Source: an uncultured Muribaculaceae bacterium
GTDB taxonomy: Bacteria; Bacteroidota; Bacteroidia; Bacteroidales; Muribaculaceae
Direction: 5' to 3'
NCBI GenBank assembly: GCA_910584665.1
Contig: CAJUBL010000037.1
Coordinates: 1 to 31,534, forward strand
DNA: 31,534 nucleotides
In this document: piece by piece, positions 22,853 through 30,241 of the stretch
Layout of the letters: every line of letters begins with the position of its first letter
Position numbering within the stretch: position 1 is the stretch's first letter
The notes under the pieces: generated by a model
The model's input: the letters and a program-made list of their open reading frames with translations, nothing else
Database searches by the model: none
Told to the model about the DNA's origin: nothing
Position numbers and translations under genes: made by a program

Positions 22853-23790
22853 GATTTCATTGATGCCATATTGCGTTGTAATCCAAGAAGACGCTGGTAC
22901 ATTTGCTCTTGGTTATCAAACTCGTTGGTATATGTTTTTATTTTTTCGAGGTCGGTACGGGTGAGTCTGAAACTTCGTGTATTTAAAATACGTCGTTTCG
23001 CAAATTTCTTTTCGAGCTCGAATGCCGCCCGTCTGCGGGCATTTACCGGAATAGTGAGCACCGATCCGTCTTTGTAATCGATATCCCGTGTTGTTGAAAT
23101 AAATCTGTAGCCGCCGTCTTCATGTTTAGTTATATGCATATAGCCCGCCGCAACAGTGCGATCATACTCGTATTTAGCCTCTTTGATGCGTCTGAGTGCA
23201 AATTCCACAAGATCAATAAACTCTATGGTGTCAGCATCCGGAATGTCATCCCCAAGACCTTCGATTTGTGAGAAACGTTTCATCAGTTCAAAAAACAGAT
23301 TTAGTGTCACGCGTGTATCGCCGTTAGCGGTATGTACAGCATCTTTTATTACTGCGACACCGAGTTCCTCAGCGCAATAGGACAGGCCGGGTCCGGAGTA
23401 AAACGGCACATTGTTATGGCGGCCTATGCAATACCAGTAAAGATGACGCAGCTCTATATGCCGTTTTAAATCCAATCCTGTTATACCGGCTTTGGATGCG
23501 GCCTTGAAGTCGTCAATCAAAGAAAAACCGACAATATATTCTGTTGAATTGAAGAGTTGTTGGATTTCCTCTTTTAAAGAGTTCACATGTGGCTCGCTTA
23601 CAACCATTTCAGGGGTTATGTGATGTATCGAAGTATCCCAGCGTGACAGTCGTGTAGGTTTGAACCGATGGTAGAAAACCTCGTCACCGGCCGCATTCAT
23701 TACCGAAATCTCGATCAGTTCCTCGATGAATACACCTTTATATCGACCTTGGGCCGACTCGGTGTCAAAACATAAAAAATCTTTTACCAT
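22849..23790 (-). CDS. DEDDh-type 3'-5' exonuclease with extra C-terminal region
   Basis: A 313-residue protein whose first 175 residues form a DnaQ-like exonuclease domain: D9 and E11 in CFDTES, D93/D94 in GFSLIDDF, and H153 with D158 in AVHTANGDTRVT. It may process DNA or RNA ends. The remaining ~140 residues are charged and helical (ALRRIKEAKYEYDR, ARRRAAFELEKKFAKRR) and match no domain I recognise. I start at ATG 23790 because the catalytic FDTES then lies at the usual N-terminal position; the frame is open 144 bases upstream through a structured control element. It is coupled to the MATE gene by an ATGA overlap. Confidence 0.8.
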   Translation of the reverse strand: MVKDFLCFDTESAQGRYKGVFIEELIEISVMNAAGDEVFYHRFKPTRLSRWDTSIHHITPEMVVSEPHVNSLKEEIQQLFNSTEYIVGFSLIDDFKAASKAGITGLDLKRHIELRHLYWYCIGRHNNVPFYSGPGLSYCAEELGVAVIKDAVHTANGDTRVTLNLFFELMKRFSQIEGLGDDIPDADTIEFIDLVEFALRRIKEAKYEYDRTVAAGYMHITKHEDGGYRFISTTRDIDYKDGSVLTIPVNARRRAAFELEKKFAKRRILNTRSFRLTRTDLEKIKTYTNEFDNQEQMYQRLLGLQRNMASMKS

Positions 23791-23817
23791 TACCTGTTGA
23801 AATCCATAATTGACCTG

Positions 23818-23825
23818 CAAATATA
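23818..23825 (-). promoter_or_regulatory. -7 box TATATTTG close to the exonuclease gene
   Basis: On the minus strand TATATTTG fits TAnnTTTG and lies 28 bp before ATG 23790. No clear TTTG occurs at the -33 position. Confidence 0.45.
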
Positions 23826-23842
23826 CGGAGAATATTCGATGA

Positions 23843-23897
23843 AAAGAATAGCGAAAGTCATGCGGAGCATGGTTCGCGGTGGCGAAGCCAATTCTTT
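23843..23897. other. Structured element: predicted three-way junction
   Basis: An outer stem AAAGAAT (23843-23849) with ATTCTTT (23891-23897) encloses two hairpins: CATGC-GGA-GCATG and, at 23871-23889, GGTTCGC-GGTG-GCGAAGCC (one bulge). On the minus strand it sits at the very start of the transcript expected from the -7 box at 23902-23909, so it may act as a 5' leader structure for the exonuclease-MATE transcript. It could equally be a dispersed palindromic repeat. A 24-codon plus-strand frame from ATG 23839 covers it but is followed by two stops and is not convincing. Confidence 0.4.
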
Positions 23898-23901
23898 GAG
23901 T

Positions 23902-23909
23902 CAAATATA
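23902..23909 (-). promoter_or_regulatory. Distal -7 box TATATTTG for exonuclease-MATE
   Basis: A second exact TAnnTTTG on the minus strand, with CTTG 22 bp upstream (23935-23932) as possible -33 inside the ACAAGC/GCTTGT hairpin. Start would be near 23896, giving a leader of about 105 nt that contains the three-way-junction element. Confidence 0.45.
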
Positions 23910-23930
23910 CTAATAAGTCGAGAGAAAAGA

Positions 23931-24033
23931 ACAAGCTTGCTTGTACTTTTCCGGGCGTGAGTATCTAAGACGCAGTTAAAGATACGGATAAGTCTAATAC
24001 AAAACTATCCGCACCGGAGTGTTTTTACCGGTG
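23931..24033. other. Gene-free spacer with small hairpins
   Basis: This part of the 417-bp gap between the exonuclease and dsbD genes holds ACAAGC-TT-GCTTGT (23931-23944) and CACCGG-N10-CCGGTG (24012-24033). No T-run follows either, so they are not clear terminators. I see no gene here, and nothing further between 24034 and 24153. Confidence 0.4.
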
Positions 24034-24153
24034 ATTTGTCCTGATCATTATTTTGACGGATCTGTTTTTAGTCGATTATTCCGATTTCTGTTCATTTTAT
24101 CCGCTGTCTGTAAATTTTCACATCTACATTCGTCTGTTTTGAAAAATTGAATG

Positions 24154-24176
24154 TAAATTTGTACTTTGCAAATTTA
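24154..24176. promoter_or_regulatory. Palindromic promoter region of the dsbD operon
   Basis: TAAATTTG (24154-24161), spacer TACTTTG, CAAATTTA (24169-24176): an 8-bp perfect inverted repeat in which each arm is an exact TAnnTTTG -7 box, one per strand. The plus-strand copy lies 47 bp before ATG 24208. A clear -33 TTTG is missing (TTCG at 24129-24132 is the nearest). It may be a divergent promoter or an operator. Confidence 0.5.
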
Positions 24177-24207
24177 AAATCAATCTAACTATACATTTTA
24201 TTGTCAA

Positions 24208-26166
24208 ATGAAACGTTTTATCACATTGCTGTTGAGTACGATAGCCGTGCTTGGCATGTCGGCACAGATTGTCGAGCCCATACAGTGGAGCGCGACAACA
24301 ACAATGGACACGGAAACAGAGGGGCATATAACTCTTAGTGCCACAGTTGAGGATGGTTGGCATCTTTATGATCTGACTTTGCCCGACGGCGGTCCGAATC
24401 CTACAAAAATATCATTCGAGACAACTCCGGGAATCAGACTTGAGGGTGATCTGATCCCCTCCATACCGGCAAAAGTATGTGTTGACATGATTTTCCATCT
24501 TGAACTCGGCTGGTGGGAAAGTGATGTTTCGTTTGAACAGAAATTCAGAATTGTTGATGGCGAGAGCAACAGAATTGATGCCACTGTTTCATTTCAGGCC
24601 TGCAACGGCAGTTCGTGTATAGCTCCTTCACGGGAGGTCTTCGAGCTTGTGGTGAATACCCCCGGAGCTACCGTGACAGAAAATAATGATGTAGCCGTAG
24701 CCGTAGACAAAGAAACTACATCGGCATCAGTCAATAATGAGATCAATGATCTATGGGCACCGGTCGAGGCCGGTGAGTCCGCCGAGTCTATATCTTCATC
24801 ACCATGGTGGCTGATATTTATCTGGGGATTCGGCGGTGGACTTCTTGCGTTGCTCACGCCATGTGTATGGCCTCTTATACCAATGACTGTCAGCTTCTTC
24901 CTGAAGAAAGGAACTCCTAAAGGCAAATCTGTCAGGGACGCGATGATCTATGGCTGTTCAATTGTTGTAATCTATCTTGTGCTCGGATTGCTTATTACAG
25001 TTATTTTCGGTGCCAGCAAACTCAATGAGTTGTCTACCAACGCTCTGTTCAATATAATATTTTTCCTTTTATTGATTGTTTTTGCTGTTTCATTCTTCGG
25101 TGCATTTGATATCAAACTCCCGTCGAAGTGGAGCAATGGTGTCGACAACCGCGCTGAGCGCACTACTGGCCTTGTCAGCATTTTTTTCATGGCATTCACG
25201 CTTGCATTGGTATCTTTCTCCTGTACCGGTCCCATCATCGGAACCCTCCTTGTCGAGGCCGCGACTATGGGTAATATTACAGGCCCGGCTATAGGAATGA
25301 CCGGATTTGCTATTGCTCTCGCTTTGCCTTTCACCCTTTTTGCAATCTTCCCCGCATGGCTTAAGGAAATGCCGCGCTCGGGTGGCTGGCTCAACTCAGT
25401 AAAAGTTGTTCTCGGATTTCTTGAACTCGCCCTGTCGCTGAAATTTCTGTCGGTTGCCGATCTGGCATACGGGTGGGGAATCCTTGACCGTGAGGTGTTT
25501 ATTTCCTTATGGGTAGTAATATTTGCTATGCTGGGTATGTATCTGCTCGGCAAAATCAGATTCTCTCACGACTCTCAGATCGAGCACGTATCGGTAAGCC
25601 GTTTCTTCCTCTCACTGATTTCGTTCAGTTTTGCAATCTATCTTATTCCCGGTCTATGGGGAGCTCCGCTCAAAGGGGTCAGCGCTTTTGTTCCGCCGTT
25701 GTATACTCAGGATTTTAACCTCTATGCCGGAGGTCAGTTTGAAGAGTTTGATGATTATGAGAAGGGTATGAGATATGCCGAAGTTAACAACCGGCCTGTT
25801 CTTGTTGATTTCTCAGGATACGGATGTGTCAATTGCCGTAAGATGGAGGGCGCTGTATTTGATACCGATGTCGTAAGCGATCTTATCAAGGAGAACTTTG
25901 TCCTCATAAAACTTATGGTTGATGACAAACAGGCTCTTTCACAACCCATGACAGTTGAGGAAAACGGGAAAAAGATTGTTCTCGAGACTGTGGGCGACAA
26001 GTGGAGTTATCTCCAGAGACATAAGTTCGGTGCAAATACTCAGCCATACTATGTGATCCTTGACGGTGCAGACGGTACTATGCTCACCGATGCCCGCAGT
26101 TATGACGAGAATATAACCGAATATGTAGAATGGCTTAACTCCGGTATTGCCAATTTTAAAGATTAA
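24208..26166 (+). CDS. dsbD: DsbD-type protein-disulfide reductase
   Basis: It carries electrons from cytoplasmic thioredoxin across the inner membrane to periplasmic thiol proteins. The 652 residues start with a signal peptide (MKRFITLLLSTIAVLGMSAQ). The N-terminal periplasmic domain (about 21-190) has the pair C132/C137 in ACNGSSCIAP. The membrane domain (about 200-485) has C219 in LTPCVWPLIPM and C339 in FSCTGPIIGT. The C-terminal thioredoxin domain has GCVNCRKME with C540/C543. All three redox pairs are therefore present. It is the first gene of a tight operon with mazG, an exported protein and topB. Confidence 0.93.
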   Translation: MKRFITLLLSTIAVLGMSAQIVEPIQWSATTTMDTETEGHITLSATVEDGWHLYDLTLPDGGPNPTKISFETTPGIRLEGDLIPSIPAKVCVDMIFHLELGWWESDVSFEQKFRIVDGESNRIDATVSFQACNGSSCIAPSREVFELVVNTPGATVTENNDVAVAVDKETTSASVNNEINDLWAPVEAGESAESISSSPWWLIFIWGFGGGLLALLTPCVWPLIPMTVSFFLKKGTPKGKSVRDAMIYGCSIVVIYLVLGLLITVIFGASKLNELSTNALFNIIFFLLLIVFAVSFFGAFDIKLPSKWSNGVDNRAERTTGLVSIFFMAFTLALVSFSCTGPIIGTLLVEAATMGNITGPAIGMTGFAIALALPFTLFAIFPAWLKEMPRSGGWLNSVKVVLGFLELALSLKFLSVADLAYGWGILDREVFISLWVVIFAMLGMYLLGKIRFSHDSQIEHVSVSRFFLSLISFSFAIYLIPGLWGAPLKGVSAFVPPLYTQDFNLYAGGQFEEFDDYEKGMRYAEVNNRPVLVDFSGYGCVNCRKMEGAVFDTDVVSDLIKENFVLIKLMVDDKQALSQPMTVEENGKKIVLETVGDKWSYLQRHKFGANTQPYYVILDGADGTMLTDARSYDENITEYVEWLNSGIANFKD

Positions 26167-26169
26167 ATC

Positions 26170-26961
26170 ATGCAACATACCCGGGAAGAAAAAATCGAGG
26201 CCTTGGGGCGTGTGCTTGATACTCTGGACCGTCTTCGTGCAGAGTGTCCTTGGGACCGCAAGCAGACTAATGAATCGTTACGTCCCAATACTATTGAGGA
26301 GGTATACGAACTGGCCGATGCATTGCTGGCCGGAGATAATGCAAATATAAAAAAGGAACTCGGTGATGTACTTCTTCATGTGATATTCTATTCTAAGATA
26401 GGTGAAGAGAAAGACGCATTCGATATAGCTGATGTTGCCGACGAACTTAACCGGAAACTCATCTTCAGACATCCCCATATTTTTGGGGATGTCAAAGTTG
26501 AAGATGCTCATACTGTTGAGCTTAACTGGGAACAGATAAAACTCAGGGAAAAAGATGGCAATAAAACCGTACTGTCGGGTGTTCCCGTTTCTCTTCCGCC
26601 CCTGATCAAGGCTTATCGTATACAGGAGAAGGCAGCCAATGTCGGGTTTGACTGGGAAAAGCCGTCACAGGTATGGGATAAGGTAAAGGAGGAAATTCTG
26701 GAATTCGAACAGGCCGTCGGCAGGCTTGGAAAGGATGAGCAGGAGAATGAGATGGGCGATCTTATATTCAGCATTGTGAATGCATCCCGTCTTTATGGCA
26801 TACATCCTGACAATGCTCTCGAACATACCAACAAAAAGTTTATAACCCGTTTCAACTATATTGAAAAATGTGTCCTTGACTCCGGCCGTTCTCTTAAAGA
26901 TATGACTCTCGGTGAACTTGACCGTCTGTGGAATGAGGCAAAGGAACATTCATCTATTTAA
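26170..26961 (+). CDS. mazG: Nucleoside triphosphate pyrophosphohydrolase (MazG)
   Basis: MazG hydrolyses (d)NTPs to NMP and pyrophosphate, cleaning non-canonical nucleotides or lowering alarmone levels. The 263-residue protein has the usual two tandem MazG domains. The first contains CPWDRKQTNESLRPNTIEEVYE and E43-E44-x2-E47 followed by E63-x2-D66 (ELGDVLLHVIFY). The second contains GFDWEKPSQVWDKVKEEILE and ENEMGDLIFSIVN. It starts three bases after dsbD and ends 12 bases before the small exported-protein gene, in one operon. Confidence 0.96.
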   Translation: MQHTREEKIEALGRVLDTLDRLRAECPWDRKQTNESLRPNTIEEVYELADALLAGDNANIKKELGDVLLHVIFYSKIGEEKDAFDIADVADELNRKLIFRHPHIFGDVKVEDAHTVELNWEQIKLREKDGNKTVLSGVPVSLPPLIKAYRIQEKAANVGFDWEKPSQVWDKVKEEILEFEQAVGRLGKDEQENEMGDLIFSIVNASRLYGIHPDNALEHTNKKFITRFNYIEKCVLDSGRSLKDMTLGELDRLWNEAKEHSSI

Positions 26962-26973
26962 CTGAAGCTTTGA

Positions 26974-27378
26974 ATGAAACGTTATATAATATCGGTTGTG
27001 ACATTGATGATATCAATGGTCCCGTTTGCCAAAGATAACTGTCAGTATCAGTTTACCCGACCACGGCATTTTATGAAAGTGGTTGTAGACAGAATAGATA
27101 ATTCGAATAGCGATCACGTGTCTCGTGTGAGTTGCACCCTTGTGGGTGTCCCTCATACTTCGTCTCGTGTGGATTCAGTCACTGCAGTTATAAAAGGCCG
27201 TGTTGTAAAGGCAACCGATATTGACGGCATAGACTTCGGACGTTACTTCCAATGGGAAGATGAAGGTGCTGTACCTGTTGATGTAGACATCCAGCATACA
27301 CGCGTTTTCTCTCCGAATGACTCCGTCAGATTCCATACTGTACATGGTGTATATACTTCACCGTTAAAAAAGAAATAG
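26974..27378 (+). CDS. Small exported protein, unknown function
   Basis: A 134-residue protein with a signal peptide (MKRYIISVVTLMISMVPFA) and a mature part that looks beta-rich: FMKVVVDRIDNSNSDHVSRV, SCTLVGVPHTSSRVDSVTAV, DIDGIDFGRYFQWEDEG, VDVDIQHTRVF. Two cysteines are present in the mature protein (C23 and C54). I do not recognise a family. It lies one base before the GTG of topB and 12 bases after mazG, so it is certainly transcribed with them. The neighbours give no shared pathway. Confidence 0.75.
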   Translation: MKRYIISVVTLMISMVPFAKDNCQYQFTRPRHFMKVVVDRIDNSNSDHVSRVSCTLVGVPHTSSRVDSVTAVIKGRVVKATDIDGIDFGRYFQWEDEGAVPVDVDIQHTRVFSPNDSVRFHTVHGVYTSPLKKK

Positions 27379-27379
27379 C

Positions 27380-29416
27380 GTGATTGTCTGCATAACCGAG
27401 AAACCGAGTGTAGCACGCGATATAGCAGATATTTTAGGCGCCGTTACAAAGCGTGACGGCTACTATGAGAACGACAGGTATCAGGTTACATGGACGTTCG
27501 GACATCTGTGTACCCTTAAAGAACCGGCCGACTATACCGAACGGTGGAAAAGGTGGTCATTGGGATCATTACCTATGATACCGCCACGTTTCGGTATCAA
27601 GCTGATACCCGAAAAGAGCATCGAACACCAGTTTGAGGTTATAAAAAAGCTTATCTCTGCAGCTGATGAGGTCATAAACTGTGGTGATGCCGGACAAGAG
27701 GGTGAATTGATTCAAAGATGGGTCATGCAGCTTGCCGGGGTAAAATGTCCTGTAAAACGACTTTGGATTTCATCTCTGACCGATGAATCGATCCGAGAGG
27801 GATTCAGTAAACTGAAACCTCAGGAGGATTTTGCAAACCTTTACCATGCAGGACTCTCACGGGCTGTCGGAGACTGGATACTTGGTATGAATGCCACTCG
27901 TCTTTATTCACTTAAGTATTCATCTCCGGGCAATGTTCTGTCGGTGGGACGCGTACAGACCCCCACCCTCGCTATGATTGTGGCTCGCCACAAGGAGATC
28001 GAGGCGTTTAAGTCATCCGATTTCTGGGAACTGAAAACTACGTATCGTGAGGTTACATTCAATTCAACGGCCGGTCGTTTCAATACTGTCGAAAGTGCAA
28101 ATGATGCATTGGCCAGAGTAGCCGGCCAACCTTTTTCTGTTACCGATGTCAGCGAGAAAACGGGCAGGGAATCCGCCCCCAGGCTGTTTGATCTCACATC
28201 TCTTCAGGTTGAGTGTAACAAACGCTGGGGATGGACGGCCGATGACACTCTGCGGCGAATACAGTCTCTATATGAGAAAAAAGTCACGACATATCCCCGT
28301 GTCGATACGACCTATCTTAGTACGGATATATACCCTAAGATTCCTGAAATACTGCAGCGTATGACTCCGTATGCCGATCTTACGGCGTCACTTCTCGCTT
28401 CATCGATAACCAGAACTTCACGTATATTTGACAATGCAAAGGTTACTGACCACCATGCCATTATTCCTACAGGAGAGTCTCCGTCCGTGTTGCAGGGAGA
28501 GGAAAAACAACTGTATCATCTGATAGCTTTGAGATTCATTGCCGCCTTTTATCCGGATTGTGTTTTCCAGCTGACCACAGTCATGGGTGAATCATCAGGT
28601 ATCAGGTTCAAAACTATAGGAAAAGTTATCACTTCTTCCGGATGGAGACAGGTCCTTCAGCCTGTTCAGAATGACAATGACAAGGATAAGGATGACGAGG
28701 GCCGAATACTCCCTCCGTTTAATGTGGGAGAGACCGGACCCCACAATCCGTCGTTGCAGAAGAAAGCCACACAGCCTCCTAAGTACTATACCGAGGCGAC
28801 ATTGTTGCGTGCGATGGAATCGGCCGGGAAGATTGTTGACGATGAAAAGATCAGAGAAGCTATGAAGGAAAACGGCATTGGTCGTCCGTCAACCCGCGCT
28901 GCAATTATAGAGACATTGTTTAAACGACGCTATATATATCGGCAGCGTAAGAATATCATGGCATCAGCTGCAGGCATATCGCTGATCGACACCATAAATC
29001 AGGAACTTCTCAAGAGTCCGAAATTAACCGGTATCTGGGAGAATCGTCTCAGACGTATCGAACGGGGAGAGTATTCGGCCACAGAGTTTATTGAGGAACT
29101 GAAGAAACAGATCAATGAGATTGTCATAAATGTATTGAGTGACAATTCAAATCTACATATAGATACTCTGGTTGAGGAAACCGGGAAAAAAGCAGTTAAA
29201 AAGACTCGTACACCACGTGCAAAAAAAACGGAAATTACCGATTATACAATGATCGGGTGTCCGCTATGCGGTACGGGACATATAATGAAAGGCCGTACAG
29301 CCTATGGGTGCAGCAATTACAAAGAGTGTCAGTTCCGGTTGCCATTTGAAGAATACAGTGATACACTGACACCCGGACAGCTGGCAGCCCGTATAAAAAA
29401 GAATTTTAAAAATTAG
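27380..29416 (+). CDS. topB: DNA topoisomerase III
   Basis: A type IA topoisomerase that decatenates and relaxes single-stranded regions of DNA. The 678 residues contain a Toprim domain (E7 in TEKPS; D103 and E107 in CGDAGQEGE, where the middle Asp of DxDxE is Gly, as in a known TopB subclass), the central ring with SVGRVQTPTLAMIV, and the active-site tyrosine Y305 in TTYPRVDTTYLS. HHAIIPTG follows, and a C-terminal C4 zinc motif (C627, C630, C644, C650). The start is GTG 27380, one base after the preceding stop. There is no visible terminator in the 93 bp after it. Confidence 0.96.
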   Translation: MIVCITEKPSVARDIADILGAVTKRDGYYENDRYQVTWTFGHLCTLKEPADYTERWKRWSLGSLPMIPPRFGIKLIPEKSIEHQFEVIKKLISAADEVINCGDAGQEGELIQRWVMQLAGVKCPVKRLWISSLTDESIREGFSKLKPQEDFANLYHAGLSRAVGDWILGMNATRLYSLKYSSPGNVLSVGRVQTPTLAMIVARHKEIEAFKSSDFWELKTTYREVTFNSTAGRFNTVESANDALARVAGQPFSVTDVSEKTGRESAPRLFDLTSLQVECNKRWGWTADDTLRRIQSLYEKKVTTYPRVDTTYLSTDIYPKIPEILQRMTPYADLTASLLASSITRTSRIFDNAKVTDHHAIIPTGESPSVLQGEEKQLYHLIALRFIAAFYPDCVFQLTTVMGESSGIRFKTIGKVITSSGWRQVLQPVQNDNDKDKDDEGRILPPFNVGETGPHNPSLQKKATQPPKYYTEATLLRAMESAGKIVDDEKIREAMKENGIGRPSTRAAIIETLFKRRYIYRQRKNIMASAAGISLIDTINQELLKSPKLTGIWENRLRRIERGEYSATEFIEELKKQINEIVINVLSDNSNLHIDTLVEETGKKAVKKTRTPRAKKTEITDYTMIGCPLCGTGHIMKGRTAYGCSNYKECQFRLPFEEYSDTLTPGQLAARIKKNFKN

Positions 29417-29509
29417 TTGTAGTCCGGCTCTAACGATTTTCAGGCATCAGTCAGAAAAATACTTTCAGAATATGTCAGGATTGATTTTTAATATATAAAT
29501 ATCACAAGA

Positions 29510-30031
29510 ATGAGCAAGTTTGAACTTTTCCCGGTAGTTGACCTCAATGGTAATGTCATAGGTAGTGCGACACGGGAGGAATGTCATTCCGGTTCTATGA
29601 AACTTCATCCGGTCGTACATCTTCACATCATTGATACTGAAGGCCGTATATACCTTCAGAAGCGTTCGTCTGACAAAGATATCCAACCAGGTAAATGGGA
29701 CACTGCTGTCGGCGGACATGTCGATTTCGGCGAGACTGTCATAGATGCTCTTGCACGAGAGACGATGGAAGAGCTTGGTATAAGGGCTGAAAACTATTTT
29801 CATCTTATCACTTACGATTTCACAAGTGACCGTGAGCACGAGCTTGTAAATGCATATTGTATGATTGTCGATCCGTCCACATTCAATCCTGATTATAATA
29901 CCGGTGAGATCGACAAGGCGTGCTTCTGGACCATTGATGAAATCGATGCCGTCAAGGGCAGGAATATCCTGACCCCGAATTTCGAGAGTGAGTTTGACCG
30001 CATCAGAGATCTGATATTCGAACTGTTATGA
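29510..30031 (+). CDS. Nudix hydrolase, isopentenyl-diphosphate-isomerase-like
   Basis: A 173-residue enzyme with an exact Nudix box: G-x5-E-x7-RE-TMEELGI, beginning at GHVDFGE. The start (FPVVDLNGNVIGSATREECH) and the segment HPVVHLHIIDTEGRIYLQKRS resemble the YfcD/IDI-like Nudix group, whose substrates are mostly unknown. The isomerase-specific cysteine and glutamate are not evident, so hydrolase activity is more likely. Its stop overlaps the start of a small Cys-rich membrane protein gene (ATGA). Confidence 0.92.
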   Translation: MSKFELFPVVDLNGNVIGSATREECHSGSMKLHPVVHLHIIDTEGRIYLQKRSSDKDIQPGKWDTAVGGHVDFGETVIDALARETMEELGIRAENYFHLITYDFTSDREHELVNAYCMIVDPSTFNPDYNTGEIDKACFWTIDEIDAVKGRNILTPNFESEFDRIRDLIFELL

Positions 30032-30192
30032 GTCAGTTGATGCAATGGATTACAGTAGGAATCATTTTCCTTGTAATAATATTCATATTGGCCTTGCGGA
30101 TAAGGAAACGGGGCAGTCACATTCCTGAATGTGGTGACTGCCCCGGTTGTCCGTTAAACGATAATTGTGATCGTAAGAATCTCAGGCGGTGA
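30028..30192 (+). CDS. Cys-rich single-pass membrane protein (FeoB-associated type)
   Basis: A 54-residue protein with one hydrophobic helix (WITVGIIFLVIIFILAL), a basic stop-transfer stretch (RIRKRG) and a soluble tail with four cysteines, ECGDCPGCPLNDNC (C35, C38, C41, C47). The helix-then-CxxCxxC-PL-x-x-x-C pattern is that of the small proteins annotated as FeoB-associated Cys-rich membrane proteins. No feoB is in the window. The ATG overlaps the stop of the Nudix gene (ATGA), which supports translation. The cysteines may bind iron or zinc; this is inference. Confidence 0.75.
   Translation: MSQLMQWITVGIIFLVIIFILALRIRKRGSHIPECGDCPGCPLNDNCDRKNLRR
30109..30145 (+). other. 12-bp perfect hairpin inside the Cys-rich gene
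   Basis: CGGGGCAGTCAC (30109-30120) and GTGACTGCCCCG (30134-30145) are perfect complements around a 13-base loop that can pair further (ATTC/GAAT). It lies within the codons for residues 28-39 and has no T-run after it. It could attenuate or stabilise the transcript. Confidence 0.6.
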
Positions 30193-30241
30193 ATATTCCG
30201 GATGGTAGCTCGATATGAGGGCCGACGTTCGGATTACCTTA

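Noticed and set aside
23839..23910. A 24-codon plus-strand frame (MKRIAKVMRSMVRGGE...)
   Set aside because: It lies exactly on the hairpin-rich element and ends in two consecutive stops; base pairing explains the sequence better than coding.
24012..24033. CACCGG-N10-CCGGTG as a terminator
   Set aside because: The stem is only six pairs and no T-run follows on either strand.
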